Shown: piece after piece, positions 52,536 to 61,722 of the stretch
Numbering within the stretch: the stretch's first letter is position 1
Layout: each line of letters begins with the position of its first letter
NCBI GenBank assembly: GCA_964388955.1
Contig: CAYMCO010000005.1
Span: forward strand, 131,005 to 195,004
Direction: 5' to 3'
Origin: CAYMCO01 sp964388955
Lineage (GTDB): Bacteria; Chloroflexota; Anaerolineae; Anaerolineales; E44-bin32
Length of the DNA: 64,000 nucleotides
The notes under the pieces: generated by a model
What the model saw: the letters and a program-made list of their open reading frames with translations, nothing else
Told to the model about the DNA's origin: nothing
Databases searched by the model: none
Program-made: the position numbers and the translations under genes

Positions 52536-53663
52536 ATGTTCTCCGTCCGCCAAATCGACACGGAATCGCGCGCCGATGTGCGCGCCTTCACCCGCTTCCC
52601 CTTCGACCTCTACCGAGGCGATCCGCTATGGGTCCCGCCGCCGTTGGTGGACGCCAGGCTCCAACTCAATCGAGAGAAGCATCCATATTACGAGCATTCG
52701 GATGCGGATTTCTTTCTGGCCGAACGGAATGGCCGGGTGCTGGGGCGAATCGCTGCCTTGGAAAACAAGCCGCACAATACCTACCACGACCGGCGCTGGG
52801 CGCAGTTCTACCTCTTCGAATGCATTCCCGAGTTTGCGGTTGCGCAAGCGCTTTTCGAACGCGCCGCAGAGTGGGCGAGGGCGCGCGGCCTGGAATACAT
52901 GGTCGGCCCGAAGGGCTTCGGCGCGCTGGACGGCTACGGCATGCTTGTGGCGGGATTTGAGCACCGGCCGGCGATGACCATGATGAACTACAACCCTGAA
53001 TACTATCCGCAATTCATGGATCGCCTCGGTTTCCGGAAGGAGGTCGATTTCGTCTCTTGCGAGTTGACCGTGGACCGCTTCGCCCTGGACGAACGCATTC
53101 ACCGCATCGCAGCCCGCGCCGCCAGGCGATCCGGCCTGCGTGTGCTGCGTTTCAAGAGCAAATCGGAACTGCGCGCATGGGCTCCCAAGATCGGAGAGAC
53201 CTACAACCGTGCCTTTGTGCACAACTGGGAATACTATCCGCTATCCTCGCGCGAAATCGCCTTCCTGACCGATAACCTGCTGAGCGTGGCCGATCCCAAG
53301 CTGATCAAGATCATCGCCCAGGAGGACCGGGTAGTGGGTTTCCTGTTTGCCTTCCCCGATGTCTCCCGCGGTTTGCAGAAAGCGCGCGGTCGGCTTTTTC
53401 CCTTCGGCATCTTTCATCTGCTGCTGGATATGCAACGCACCAAAGAGGTGGCCATCAACGGCGCGGGCATTCTCCCCGGGTTCCAGGGACGGGGCGGCAA
53501 CGCACTGTTGTATTCCGAGATGGAAAAGACCATCCGGGAGGGCGGTTTCAGGCGGGCGGACCTCACTCAAGTGGCCGAGAGCGCGGTGCAGATGCGGCGG
53601 GATTTGGAGAACGTGGGCGGCAGTCCCTATAAGAACCACCGTGTGTTCATCAAAGCCATCTGA
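52536..53663 (+). CDS. GNAT-family acetyltransferase-like protein
   Basis: A 375-residue protein whose C-terminal half has GNAT features ('RVVGFLFAFPDVSRGLQKAR', 'INGAGILPGFQGRGGNALLY' as the acetyl-CoA loop Q-x-x-G-x-G/N). The N-terminal half ('FTRFPFDLYRGDPLWVPPPL', 'ADFFLAERNGRVLGRIAALE', 'YMVGPKGFGALDGYGMLVAG') repeats the fold, so this is likely a double-GNAT protein of unknown substrate. AAGGGAG precedes the ATG at 52536. Confidence 0.85.
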   Translation: MFSVRQIDTESRADVRAFTRFPFDLYRGDPLWVPPPLVDARLQLNREKHPYYEHSDADFFLAERNGRVLGRIAALENKPHNTYHDRRWAQFYLFECIPEFAVAQALFERAAEWARARGLEYMVGPKGFGALDGYGMLVAGFEHRPAMTMMNYNPEYYPQFMDRLGFRKEVDFVSCELTVDRFALDERIHRIAARAARRSGLRVLRFKSKSELRAWAPKIGETYNRAFVHNWEYYPLSSREIAFLTDNLLSVADPKLIKIIAQEDRVVGFLFAFPDVSRGLQKARGRLFPFGIFHLLLDMQRTKEVAINGAGILPGFQGRGGNALLYSEMEKTIREGGFRRADLTQVAESAVQMRRDLENVGGSPYKNHRVFIKAI

Positions 53664-53674
53664 ATGCCTGGAAA

Positions 53675-54064
53675 TCAGGTCTCCCACCAGCGGATCCCCA
53701 AATCCAACAACAGCAGGCGCAGATCGGCTTTGCTGCGCACCCCGAACTTCCCCAAGGCGTTGCGCATATGGGTCTTGACCGTCTCAGAGGAGATCACCAA
53801 TGCCTCCGCAATCTCCTGATTGGTGCAGCCGCGCGCGGTCAGCCAGACCACATCCCGCTCCCGTGGGGTGAGCGTATCCAGCGCACGTTCCGCCCGGGCG
53901 CGCAGGCTCTCTTTCTCCAGTCCCTGTTCCAGCAGATCGACCGCCAGCGCCCGCGGCGACAGGTCGCGCGCATCCGCAGCCAGCCGCAGCCGCGCCGCGA
54001 GCGCTGGGCAGGCTCTGAGCACCAATTCCTCATCACGGCCGGACGACGGCGAACGAAAAGACAC
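53675..54064 (-). CDS. LuxR-type HTH regulator under a damage box
   Basis: A 129-residue protein with a C-terminal LuxR/GerE helix-turn-helix: 'LDTLTPRERDVVWLTARGCT', 'NQEIAEALVISSETVKTHMR', 'NALGKFGVRSKADLRLLLL'. The N-terminal 55 residues are helical and show no receiver or ligand domain. A GTG at 54064 with GAGGAGG six bases before it is the best start. The promoter 105 bases upstream carries a LexA-type box in its spacer, so this regulator is probably induced by DNA damage. Confidence 0.85.
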   Translation of the reverse strand: MSFRSPSSGRDEELVLRACPALAARLRLAADARDLSPRALAVDLLEQGLEKESLRARAERALDTLTPRERDVVWLTARGCTNQEIAEALVISSETVKTHMRNALGKFGVRSKADLRLLLLDLGIRWWET

Positions 54065-54168
54065 GCAAGACCTCCTCGAATACTTCGCACCGACAGCGCG
54101 CCAAGGCTGGGGCAGGCGCCTCGCGACTCCTGGGGTGTCCACCTCCGTAGCGAGCCGTTCGTGCTTCC

Positions 54169-54197
54169 AGTATATAGAACATTTGTTCTGTTGTCAA
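54169..54197 (-). promoter_or_regulatory. LuxR-gene promoter with LexA-type box in the spacer
   Basis: On the minus strand: perfect TTGACA (54192-54197), 17-base spacer, TATACT (54169-54174). Fourteen of the spacer bases (54176-54189) are the GAACN4GTTC box, identical to the one at 49676-49689. A repressor bound there would cover the RNA polymerase site completely. Confidence 0.82.
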
Positions 54198-54264
54198 TCC
54201 CGTACCCCGGTTACGCTTACCCGAGTGATCCACAGCCTGTTAGACTCCACAAGAGGAGATGTCC

Positions 54265-55086
54265 ATGAGAACCAGCGCCCTGCTCGCCATGCTCGGACTG
54301 TTGCCATTCACCGCCGCTTGCGGCGGGCTGCAAGCCAGCGCCACGGCCGCGCCGTCCACGGCCGCACCACCGACGCCACCGCCCACCGCCGCGCCCGCCA
54401 CCACCACCCCACTCGAGGGGACGCGGCCGGAAGAAGCCATATTGATCCTTCAGCCCGGCTCCGGATCGCGATTGACCAGCCCCCTGCAAGTGGCTGGCGT
54501 GGCGGATCCCACTTTCGAGCAGGGCCTGATGGTGCGCATTCTCGCCATGGACGGCGCTGAGCTGGCCTCCCAGCCCGCGACGATCGATGCCGATGTGGGC
54601 CAGCGGGGGCCCTTCAGCGCCGAGGTGCCCTTCTCCACAAGCGGGGAACAGCCGGCGCTGATTCAAGTCTACGCCGCCAGCCCGCGCGACGGGGGTCTGA
54701 CCCACCTGTCCTCCGTCGCCGTCACCTTGGCCGCCGGCGGGCCGGTGGAGATCGCCGCCGGGGGGCCACATCCGGAGAGCATCGCCATCCGCCAGCCCGC
54801 CCCCAACGCCACAATCAGCGGCGGGGTCGCGCATGTGGCGGGCTTCGGCCTGGCCTCCTTCGAGGGAACGCTGGTCATCCTGATCTATGACTCCGAAGGC
54901 GCCCGCGTCGCGTCGCAGCCTGTGATCGTGAACGCCCCCGAGATGGGAGAGCCCGGTCCCTTCAGCGCAGAGGTGCCCTACACGGTCTCCAGCTCCGGAC
55001 CCGGCCGGCTGGTCGTCCGCGACCTCAGCCCCGCTTTCGGTGGGGATGTGCATCTCTCCAGCGTGGAAATCACGCTGGAACCTTAG
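54265..55086 (+). CDS. lipoprotein with two Gmad2-like immunoglobulin domains
   Basis: A 273-residue exported lipoprotein. 'MRTSALLAMLGLLPFTAACG' is a signal peptide with lipobox (FTAAC), followed by a long Thr/Ala/Pro linker and two repeated domains of about 100 residues. Both share 'GSRLTSPLQVAGVADPTFEQ'/'NATISGGVAHVAGFGLASFE' openings and 'GPFSAEVPFS'/'GPFSAEVPYT', then 'THLSSVAVTL'/'VHLSSVEITL', as in Gmad2 domains of spore-germination and secreted proteins. The ATG at 54265 is six bases after GAGGAG. Role: probably cell-envelope binding; unknown partner. Confidence 0.85.
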   Translation: MRTSALLAMLGLLPFTAACGGLQASATAAPSTAAPPTPPPTAAPATTTPLEGTRPEEAILILQPGSGSRLTSPLQVAGVADPTFEQGLMVRILAMDGAELASQPATIDADVGQRGPFSAEVPFSTSGEQPALIQVYAASPRDGGLTHLSSVAVTLAAGGPVEIAAGGPHPESIAIRQPAPNATISGGVAHVAGFGLASFEGTLVILIYDSEGARVASQPVIVNAPEMGEPGPFSAEVPYTVSSSGPGRLVVRDLSPAFGGDVHLSSVEITLEP

Positions 55087-55126
55087 CCAGGCGACACAGC
55101 ATGCGCCGGAGAATCGGCCTTCGATC

Positions 55127-56050
55127 ATGAAGCACGCACAGAGCGCCAGGGGGCGGGGGCGAAGGTCAGCCGCCCGCCGCGCGCCGGCGATACTCGTCTT
55201 CCTTCTCCTGTTATCTCTGCCGGCCTGGATGGTGGCGAGCGCGGATGTCTCCAGCCGACCCCCTCGCGGCGCGAGCCAGACCTCCACCGTCCCCCAAGAT
55301 GCCTCACGGCTCGCGGGGCAGGCGACCCCCACCCCCCGGGAATCGCTTTCGGTCGAAGGGCCCTTCACCTTTGGACACTCCTTCGACGGCCAAGACCTCA
55401 AAGCCTACAGAATCGGGACCGGTCCCATCGCCAAGGCCATCATCGGCGCCATTCATGGCGGCTACGAGTGGAACAGCATGGCACTGGTGGCCGCCATCTT
55501 GTCCAGGATCCGCACAGAGCCCGGGATCGTGCCGCCGCAGGTCAGCCTATATGTGATCCCGTTGGCCAACCCGGATGGAATGCGCGCTGGCCCGAACGCC
55601 CTGCAGGGGCGCTTCAACGGGAACGGGGTCGATCTCAATCGAAACTGGGACTACCAGTGGCGGCGCTATGGCACCCACGCCGGGGAGCGCGTTTCCGCGG
55701 GGACACGTCCCTTCTCCGAGCCGGAGACATCGGCCCTGCGTGATTTCATGCTGGCGCGTGACATTCAGGATGTGATCTTCTATCACAGCTCTGGGGCCTT
55801 GGTCTTCTCCGGCGCGGACGCCTCGGCCTCTCGCACGGTCGAGCTGGCCCGCCTTCTCTCGCAATTCACCGGCTATCGCTACGCGCCGGAGGGGATTCCG
55901 TGGGATGTCATCGGCGGCGACGCCATCGATTGGCTGAGCAGCCAGGGGATCAATGCCGTGGAGGTCGAGCTGAGCAACCACCATTCTCTGGATTGGGAGC
56001 AGAATTGGCCCGCATTCATCGCATTCTTGTATTGGCAAATGGAGCGCTAG
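55127..56050 (+). CDS. secreted M14-family zinc carboxypeptidase
   Basis: A 307-residue exported metallopeptidase. A signal-anchor 'RAPAILVFLLLLSLPAWMVA' lies after a basic N terminus. The catalytic domain has zinc ligands in 'GAIHGGYEWNSMALVAAIL', 'IPLANPDGMRAGPNALQGRF' and 'NGNGVDLNRNWDYQW' (substrate arginine), 'DVIFYHSSG' with the third ligand histidine, and 'AVEVELSNHH' with the catalytic glutamate. It may trim peptides or peptidoglycan. It follows the lipoprotein by 40 bp on the same strand. Confidence 0.88.
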   Translation: MKHAQSARGRGRRSAARRAPAILVFLLLLSLPAWMVASADVSSRPPRGASQTSTVPQDASRLAGQATPTPRESLSVEGPFTFGHSFDGQDLKAYRIGTGPIAKAIIGAIHGGYEWNSMALVAAILSRIRTEPGIVPPQVSLYVIPLANPDGMRAGPNALQGRFNGNGVDLNRNWDYQWRRYGTHAGERVSAGTRPFSEPETSALRDFMLARDIQDVIFYHSSGALVFSGADASASRTVELARLLSQFTGYRYAPEGIPWDVIGGDAIDWLSSQGINAVEVELSNHHSLDWEQNWPAFIAFLYWQMER

Positions 56051-56209
56051 AAGGGTCCAAGGCCAGGATTGCTCCCCAGTGCTCAACTCCCTTATCTCGG
56101 GAAGAAACCGGACAAGCGTCTCAGGATCTGCCGTGCCACGACGGCGAAGAACTCCGTCGGGAGAAACTTCATGCAAACGGCATCGCGACTATCCCGCGCC
56201 CGCTGCGAT

Positions 56210-57496
56210 CTACGGCGCGGCGGTAAGCCTGTAGAGCCCACCGTTCAGGTCAAGCACGTACACGCGCCCGGCGGAATCCTTCCCAAAGGAACTGATGCGG
56301 AAACCGGTTTCGAACAAGATCGAACTCACCCAATCCCCTGACGCATCCCGCACCAATCCCCAGATGAACCCGGAGCAGTAGTCCCCGTAGAGGTACACCC
56401 CATTCCAATCGGGCAGGTCGGGATCGCGCGCAACCACGCCGCCCGTGATCGAGCAGCCGGAGTCATGGCTATATTCCGCCACCGGATCGACAAGCCCCTG
56501 GCGGCCATCGCCCTTAAAGGCGTGCAGGCCTTCGCGGATATTCCATCCGAAATTAGTCCCACCGGGCGTACCGGCGGGCACGAAGTCCACCTCCTCCCAC
56601 CTGTCCTGGCCCACATCCCCGATATACAGATCTCCCGTCGCGGTGTCAAAACTGAATCGCCAGGGGTTGCGCAGGCCATAGGCCCAAACCTCGGGCCGGC
56701 CGCCTCCGTTCACAAAGGGGTTGTCTGAGGGGACAGCGTAGGGCTCCCCGGAATTGACGGCTATGCGCAGAATGGACCCCAGCAGGGTGCCGGGGTTCTG
56801 CCCGTTCCCCTGGGGATCGCCGGCAGAGCCCCCGTCTCCCACCCCGGCATACAGGTAGCCATCCGGGCCGAATGCGATTTCACCGCCGTTGTGATTGGCG
56901 TACGGTTCCGAGATGCGCAGCAGGATTCGCTCGCTCCCCGGATCGGCCCGGTTGGGATCATCGGCGGATACCTGATAGCCGGCGATCCTCACCTCCCCTC
57001 CCTGGCCGGTGTAATAGACATAGAATGCCCCATTGGCCACATAGTCCGGGTGAAAGGCCATCCCCAGCAGACCTTGCTCCAGCCCCCCATCCTCCACCCG
57101 GTCACGGATATCCAGAAACGGGGCGGAGATGACCTCTCCTCCCTGGATGACCCGCACCACGCCGGGTTGTTCCAGCAGGAACAGACGTGCGTCGCCCATC
57201 CCCGCCAAACCGAGTGGATTGTCGAACCCCGCTGCCACCGGCGCCCAGGTCACCCCGGCCGGATCCGGCAGTTCCACCACCGAAGCCGGGGCGGTGGCCT
57301 CCGCAAGGGCCTGCGTGGGGGGAGGCGGCGTTGCCGGTACGGCTTCCGTGGCGGGCCGTGTGGCCGGCTGCTGGGCGGTCGCCTCGCCGATCCCGGAGGG
57401 GGAGACGACCGGCGGAGGCGTGCTGGGTCCGGCCGCTGGGGAGCAACCACTGGAGAGAGCGATCAAGATCGCGACATAGATCGTTCGCTTTCCCAT
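56210..57496 (-). CDS. exported PQQ-dependent sugar dehydrogenase-like lipoprotein
   Basis: A 428-residue member of the glucose/sorbosone dehydrogenase family. 'IYVAILIALSSGCSPAAGPS' is a lipoprotein signal with Cys18, followed by an Ala/Pro/Thr linker. The propeller shows 'GLAGMGDARLFLLEQPGVVR', 'QGLLGMAFHPDY', 'HNGGEIAFGPDGYLYAGVGD', 'VWAYGLRNPWRFSFD', 'GDLYIGDVGQDRWEEVDFVP' and 'NFGWNIREG', all hallmarks. AAGGAG before the ATG. Oxidises aldoses or related compounds outside the membrane, if PQQ is present. Confidence 0.9.
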   Translation of the reverse strand: MGKRTIYVAILIALSSGCSPAAGPSTPPPVVSPSGIGEATAQQPATRPATEAVPATPPPPTQALAEATAPASVVELPDPAGVTWAPVAAGFDNPLGLAGMGDARLFLLEQPGVVRVIQGGEVISAPFLDIRDRVEDGGLEQGLLGMAFHPDYVANGAFYVYYTGQGGEVRIAGYQVSADDPNRADPGSERILLRISEPYANHNGGEIAFGPDGYLYAGVGDGGSAGDPQGNGQNPGTLLGSILRIAVNSGEPYAVPSDNPFVNGGGRPEVWAYGLRNPWRFSFDTATGDLYIGDVGQDRWEEVDFVPAGTPGGTNFGWNIREGLHAFKGDGRQGLVDPVAEYSHDSGCSITGGVVARDPDLPDWNGVYLYGDYCSGFIWGLVRDASGDWVSSILFETGFRISSFGKDSAGRVYVLDLNGGLYRLTAAP

Positions 57497-57519
57497 GCAT
57501 CGTCTCCTTGACGGATCAC

Positions 57520-57531
57520 GTACAATTGTAC
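57520..57531. promoter_or_regulatory. perfect palindrome in the divergent promoter region
   Basis: GTACAATTGTAC lies between the divergent PQQ-dehydrogenase and nucleotidase genes. It shares the CAATTG centre with TGACAATTGTCA at 37240-37251. TACAAT occurs in both orientations within it, so it may simply be a pair of -10 boxes. Confidence 0.35.
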
Positions 57532-57560
57532 CCGGCCGGAGGGACCACTTGGAGAAAGCC

Positions 57561-58595
57561 ATGTTCGGCAGATACACAGCGGAGGCGGAATTCGCCATCC
57601 AGGCGGTTGGGGCCGCGGCGCGCCTGGCCCGCCGCATCCAGCGGGAGATGATCACCCCCGCCATGCACAAGCAGGACCGCTCGCCGGTCACCGTCGCCGA
57701 TTTCGCCTCTCAGGCGATCGTCGGACGCATGTTCCTCGATGTCTTCGAGGGCGACCCCTTGGTCGCCGAGGAGGACAGCGCGTCTCTGCGGCGCCCGGAG
57801 AACAAGGATGCCCTGGAGGCCGTCACCCGCTATGTGGCTGGCGCCTATCCGGGCGCCACCTCGGAAGAAGTCTGCCGCTGGATCGACCGCGGCGCCGACC
57901 GGCCCGGCGGGCGCTTTTGGACGCTGGATCCGATCGATGGCACCAAGGGGTTCCTGCGTGGGGGTCAATATGTCGCCGCCCTGGCCTTGATCGAATCGGG
58001 GCAGGTGGTGGTGGGCGCGCTGGGCTGCCCCGAACTGAGCCCAGCCATTCTCGCCGCTGGGGGCGCGCCGGGCGCGGTGCTGCTCGCGGCGCGCGGCGCC
58101 GGCAGCTGGTCCGGGGACCTGACGGGGCGCGGCTTCCACCGCTTATCCGTCTCGGCGCGCTCAAGGCCCAGCGAGGCGCGTCTACTCCGCTCGGTGGAAG
58201 CCGGCCATACCGACGTCGATCGCATGGGGCGCTTTGTGTCCGAACTGGGGACCGAGGAGCCTCCCGTGCTCATGGACAGCCAGGCCAAGTTTGCGGTGCT
58301 GGCCGCGGGCGGGGCCGATCTGATCGTGCGCATGCTCAGCCCGGATCGCCCGCGATACACGGAGTATATCTGGGATCAGGCGGCCGGATCGCTGATCCTG
58401 GAGGAAGCTGGCGGCCGAATCACCGACTTGCGTGGTGAGGCGCTGGATTTCTCAGCGGGCCGCCGTCTGGAGAACAACATCGGCGTGCTGGCCTCGAACG
58501 GCCATTTGCACCCCGCCGCGCTGGTGGCACTGCGCCGCATCGGCGCCGACCGCAGGCCCTCAACCCCTTTCGGCTCATCGCCGAAAAAACCTTAG
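57561..58595 (+). CDS. 3'(2'),5'-bisphosphate nucleotidase (HAL2-type)
   Basis: Hydrolyses PAP/PAPS-type nucleotides, or inositol phosphates. The 344-residue inositol-monophosphatase-fold protein has 'KQDRSPVTVADFASQAIVGR' near residue 38, 'LVAEEDS' (metal Glu-Glu-Asp), 'FWTLDPIDGTKGFLRGGQYV' (metal motif D-P-I-D-G-T with the HAL2-type 'KGFLRG') and 'EYIWDQAAGSLILEEAGGRI' (W-D-x-A-x-G). GGAG precedes the ATG at 57561. Confidence 0.92.
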   Translation: MFGRYTAEAEFAIQAVGAAARLARRIQREMITPAMHKQDRSPVTVADFASQAIVGRMFLDVFEGDPLVAEEDSASLRRPENKDALEAVTRYVAGAYPGATSEEVCRWIDRGADRPGGRFWTLDPIDGTKGFLRGGQYVAALALIESGQVVVGALGCPELSPAILAAGGAPGAVLLAARGAGSWSGDLTGRGFHRLSVSARSRPSEARLLRSVEAGHTDVDRMGRFVSELGTEEPPVLMDSQAKFAVLAAGGADLIVRMLSPDRPRYTEYIWDQAAGSLILEEAGGRITDLRGEALDFSAGRRLENNIGVLASNGHLHPAALVALRRIGADRRPSTPFGSSPKKP

Positions 58596-58650
58596 AGAAG
58601 GGCGCTCGGCTCGTCAGGCACAAGCGGGATTCGCGCGTGCTCTTCAGGGA

Positions 58651-58750
58651 NNNNNNNNNNNNNNNNNNNNNNNNNNNNNNNNNNNNNNNNNNNNNNNNNN
58701 NNNNNNNNNNNNNNNNNNNNNNNNNNNNNNNNNNNNNNNNNNNNNNNNNN
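58651..58750. other. assembly gap (100 N)
   Basis: Exactly 100 undetermined bases between the nucleotidase gene and the P-type ATPase gene. The round number indicates a scaffold join of unknown true length. Confidence 0.99.
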
Positions 58751-58797
58751 TTGCTCGCGCAACCGGCCTCCCCGGGAAGAAAACGGAGGGGCGATGG

Positions 58798-58803
58798 TAT
58801 AAT
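58798..58803 (+). promoter_or_regulatory. -10 box before the P-type ATPase gene
   Basis: A perfect TATAAT 51 bases before the TTG start. No -35 hexamer with good spacing is visible. Confidence 0.5.
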
Positions 58804-58854
58804 GCGGCCTGGTGAGGGCTGCGCCCGGGAGGGTCAGCTACGGAGCGGCGGATT

Positions 58855-61668
58855 TTGAGCAGTCCCAATGATGGCAGAGCCCCCCCAGATTCCAGTGTGA
58901 ATATTCCCCAAGATACCCCGCATTGGCATACGATGGAGCGGCAAGACGCCTGCCGGCTGCTGCAGACCTCGCCGGAAGACGGCTTGAGCTCGGTGGAGGC
59001 GGAACGCCGCCTGTCCCAGCGCGGCCCCAACGAACTGCAGGAGGCGCCGCGCCCCGGGATGTGGCAGCTGATCCTGGAGCAGTTCGACGATTTCATCGTG
59101 CTGCTGCTCATCGGCGCGGCGATTGTCTCAGCGGTTCTCGGAGAACAAATCGAGGCCGGCGCCATCGCCGCCATCGTGCTCCTCAACGCCATTCTGGGGG
59201 TGCTCCAGGAGCGCCGTGCGGAGGAGGCGCTCGCCGCGCTGCGGAAACTGGCCGCCCCCGACGCGCTGGCCATCCGGGATGGCCACCGTGAGAACGTGCC
59301 GGCGCGGGAGCTCGTCCCCGGGGACGTGGTGCTGCTTGAATCGGGCAATTACGTGCCGGCCGATCTTCGCCTGTTGGAGTCGGTCAATCTGCGCGCGGAG
59401 GAAGCGCCGCTCACCGGGGAGTCCCTGGGAGTGGACAAAGATTCCGCGCTCACGCTGAGCGATGAGGCCCAGATCGGCGATCGTGTCAACATGGCCTATA
59501 TGGGAACGCTCGTTTCCTATGGCCGCGGGAAGGGCCTGGTGGTCGCCACGGGCATGGAGACCCAAATAGGCACCATCGCTTCCATGCTGCAATCCGTGGA
59601 AACGGAGCAGACCCCGCTGCAGCGCCGGCTGGACCAGCTGGGCAAGCTGTTGGGCTGGGCCGCGCTTTTCATCTGCGGCCTGGTGTTCCTATTCGGATGG
59701 CTGCGGGGCGTGGACCCCCTGGAGATGTTCCTGGTGGCGGTCAGCCTGGCGGTGGCCGCGGTCCCCGAGGGGCTGGCCGCGGTGGTCACCATCACCCTGG
59801 CGCTGGGCATGCGGGAGATGATCCAGCGCCACGCGCTGATCCGGCGTCTGTCCTCCGTGGAAACGCTGGGTTCGACCACCGTGATCTGTTCCGACAAGAC
59901 CGGTACCTTGACCCAAAACCAAATGGCCGTCACCGAACTCTGGGTGGATGGCACGACGCTGGAGGTCACCGGCGGGCCGGAGACCGGGCAAGGTGAATTC
60001 CGGCTCGCTGGGGAAGCGGTGGACCTCTCCGCATGCCCTGCGGTCACAACCGCCCTCTGGGTAGCGGCGCTCGACAACGACGCGGTGTTCGAGGCCGACC
60101 CAAGCCGCAATGGCGGCGGCTTGCGCATTGTGGGTGCGCCCACCGAAGTGGCGCTGGTGGTGGCCGCTGCCAAGGCGGGGGCGCGCCGCAGCGAACTGGA
60201 GCGCGCCTACCCACGCATCCATGAGATCCCCTTCGACTCCAGCCGCAAGCGCATGACCACGCTGCATAGGGTGCAGGACCCGCGTCCGGAGGACCCCAGC
60301 CCTTTCTATGACCTGAGCCGCAAAGAATGGGAGGTGGTGGCCACCAAGGGGGCCCCCGACGTGGTCCTTGAATTATGCTCCCAGTATCAGGACATGCAGG
60401 ACCAGGTCCGGCCGCTTGACGAGGTCTCCCGCCAGCGCATTCTGGCCGCCAACGATGCCATGGCGGAAAGCGCCCTGCGGGTGTTGGCTGTCGCCTACCG
60501 GGTTGAGCCCGAAGTGGCATCGCAGAAGCACGCCGAGCGCATCGAACGCGGTTTGATCTTCGTCGGTCTGTTCGGCATGATCGATCCGCCGCGTCGCGAA
60601 GCCCCGGCGGCCATTCAGACCGCTCGGCGGGCCGGAATTCGCACGGTCATGATCACCGGGGATTACCCGAACACGGCGCGCGCCATCGCCGAGCAGGTGG
60701 GGCTGCTGCAGCCGGGCCACCAGGTGACCACCGGCGCGGATCTTGATGGCATGGACGATGACGGCCTGATCCGGCAGGTGGAGCGCATCGATGTGTACGC
60801 GCGCGTTTCCCCTGAGCACAAGGTGCGCATCGTGGATGCGCTCAAAGCGCATCGCGAAATCGTCGCCATGACCGGCGACGGGGTCAACGACGCTCCAGCC
60901 TTGAAACGGGCGGACATCGGCGTGGCCATGGGGATCACCGGCACCGATGTCGCCAAAGAAACCGCGGATATGGTCTTGACGGACGACAATTTCGCCAGCA
61001 TCGTCTCCGCGGTGGAGCAGGGCCGTGTGATCTATGCGAATATCCGCAAATTTGTCTACTACTTGCTTTCCTGCAATATGGCGGAGATCATGGTGATCTT
61101 CTTGGCGATCCTGGCCGGCCTGCCCTCGCCGCTGACCGCCATCCAACTGCTGTGGCTCAACCTGGTGACCGACGGCGCGCCGGCCCTGGCGTTGGGGCTG
61201 GAAGCGGGTGATCCGGACACCATGCGCCGGCCGCCCAGACCTCCCGAGGAAGCCATCATCAACCGCCCGATGCGTGTGGGCATCCTGGTGCAGACCATCG
61301 CCATCACGGCCGTCACGCTCGGCGCCTACGCCATCGGCCTGAACGCCTATCCAGCGATGGCCGACACCATGGCCTTCGTCACCTTGTCGACTTCCGAACT
61401 GCTGCGCGCCTTCACAGCGCGATCCGAACGCTACCCGCTGCTGCGTATCGGCGTCCTGAGCAATCGCATGATGCTGCTCGCGGTGCTTTCCTCTCTTATT
61501 CTGATCATGCTGGTTGTCTACGTGCCCGCCCTTCAGCCGGCGTTCGACACGGTTCCCCTGGCCTGGGCCCATTGGCGTTTGCTCATCCCACTCCTGCTCG
61601 TCCCGGCCGTGGTGGCCGAGGTGAGCAAGCTGCTCTTGAGACCAGGGCGCGAGGTGTCCGCGCAATGA
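58855..61668 (+). CDS. cation-transporting P-type ATPase (SERCA-like, calcium type)
   Basis: A 937-residue P2-type ATPase. N-terminal cation-ATPase domain ('WHTMERQDACRLLQTSPEDG'), then 'APLTGESLGVDKD' (actuator), 'AVAAVPEGLAAVVTITLALG' (transmembrane 4), phosphorylation motif 'CSDKTGTLTQNQMAV', 'TKGAPDVVLELC' (nucleotide), 'TGDGVNDAPALKRADIGVAM' (P domain), and 'LLWLNLVTDGAPALALGLEA' in M6 with the Asn and Asp used for calcium. The start at TTG 58855 fits GGAGCGG. Calcium or manganese export is the likely role. Confidence 0.92.
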   Translation: MSSPNDGRAPPDSSVNIPQDTPHWHTMERQDACRLLQTSPEDGLSSVEAERRLSQRGPNELQEAPRPGMWQLILEQFDDFIVLLLIGAAIVSAVLGEQIEAGAIAAIVLLNAILGVLQERRAEEALAALRKLAAPDALAIRDGHRENVPARELVPGDVVLLESGNYVPADLRLLESVNLRAEEAPLTGESLGVDKDSALTLSDEAQIGDRVNMAYMGTLVSYGRGKGLVVATGMETQIGTIASMLQSVETEQTPLQRRLDQLGKLLGWAALFICGLVFLFGWLRGVDPLEMFLVAVSLAVAAVPEGLAAVVTITLALGMREMIQRHALIRRLSSVETLGSTTVICSDKTGTLTQNQMAVTELWVDGTTLEVTGGPETGQGEFRLAGEAVDLSACPAVTTALWVAALDNDAVFEADPSRNGGGLRIVGAPTEVALVVAAAKAGARRSELERAYPRIHEIPFDSSRKRMTTLHRVQDPRPEDPSPFYDLSRKEWEVVATKGAPDVVLELCSQYQDMQDQVRPLDEVSRQRILAANDAMAESALRVLAVAYRVEPEVASQKHAERIERGLIFVGLFGMIDPPRREAPAAIQTARRAGIRTVMITGDYPNTARAIAEQVGLLQPGHQVTTGADLDGMDDDGLIRQVERIDVYARVSPEHKVRIVDALKAHREIVAMTGDGVNDAPALKRADIGVAMGITGTDVAKETADMVLTDDNFASIVSAVEQGRVIYANIRKFVYYLLSCNMAEIMVIFLAILAGLPSPLTAIQLLWLNLVTDGAPALALGLEAGDPDTMRRPPRPPEEAIINRPMRVGILVQTIAITAVTLGAYAIGLNAYPAMADTMAFVTLSTSELLRAFTARSERYPLLRIGVLSNRMMLLAVLSSLILIMLVVYVPALQPAFDTVPLAWAHWRLLIPLLLVPAVVAEVSKLLLRPGREVSAQ

Positions 61669-61722
61669 GTCGCCAAGGCGCTCGCGCCATCCCTTGGCCA
61701 GGCCAGGCTGAAGGAGCTCACC

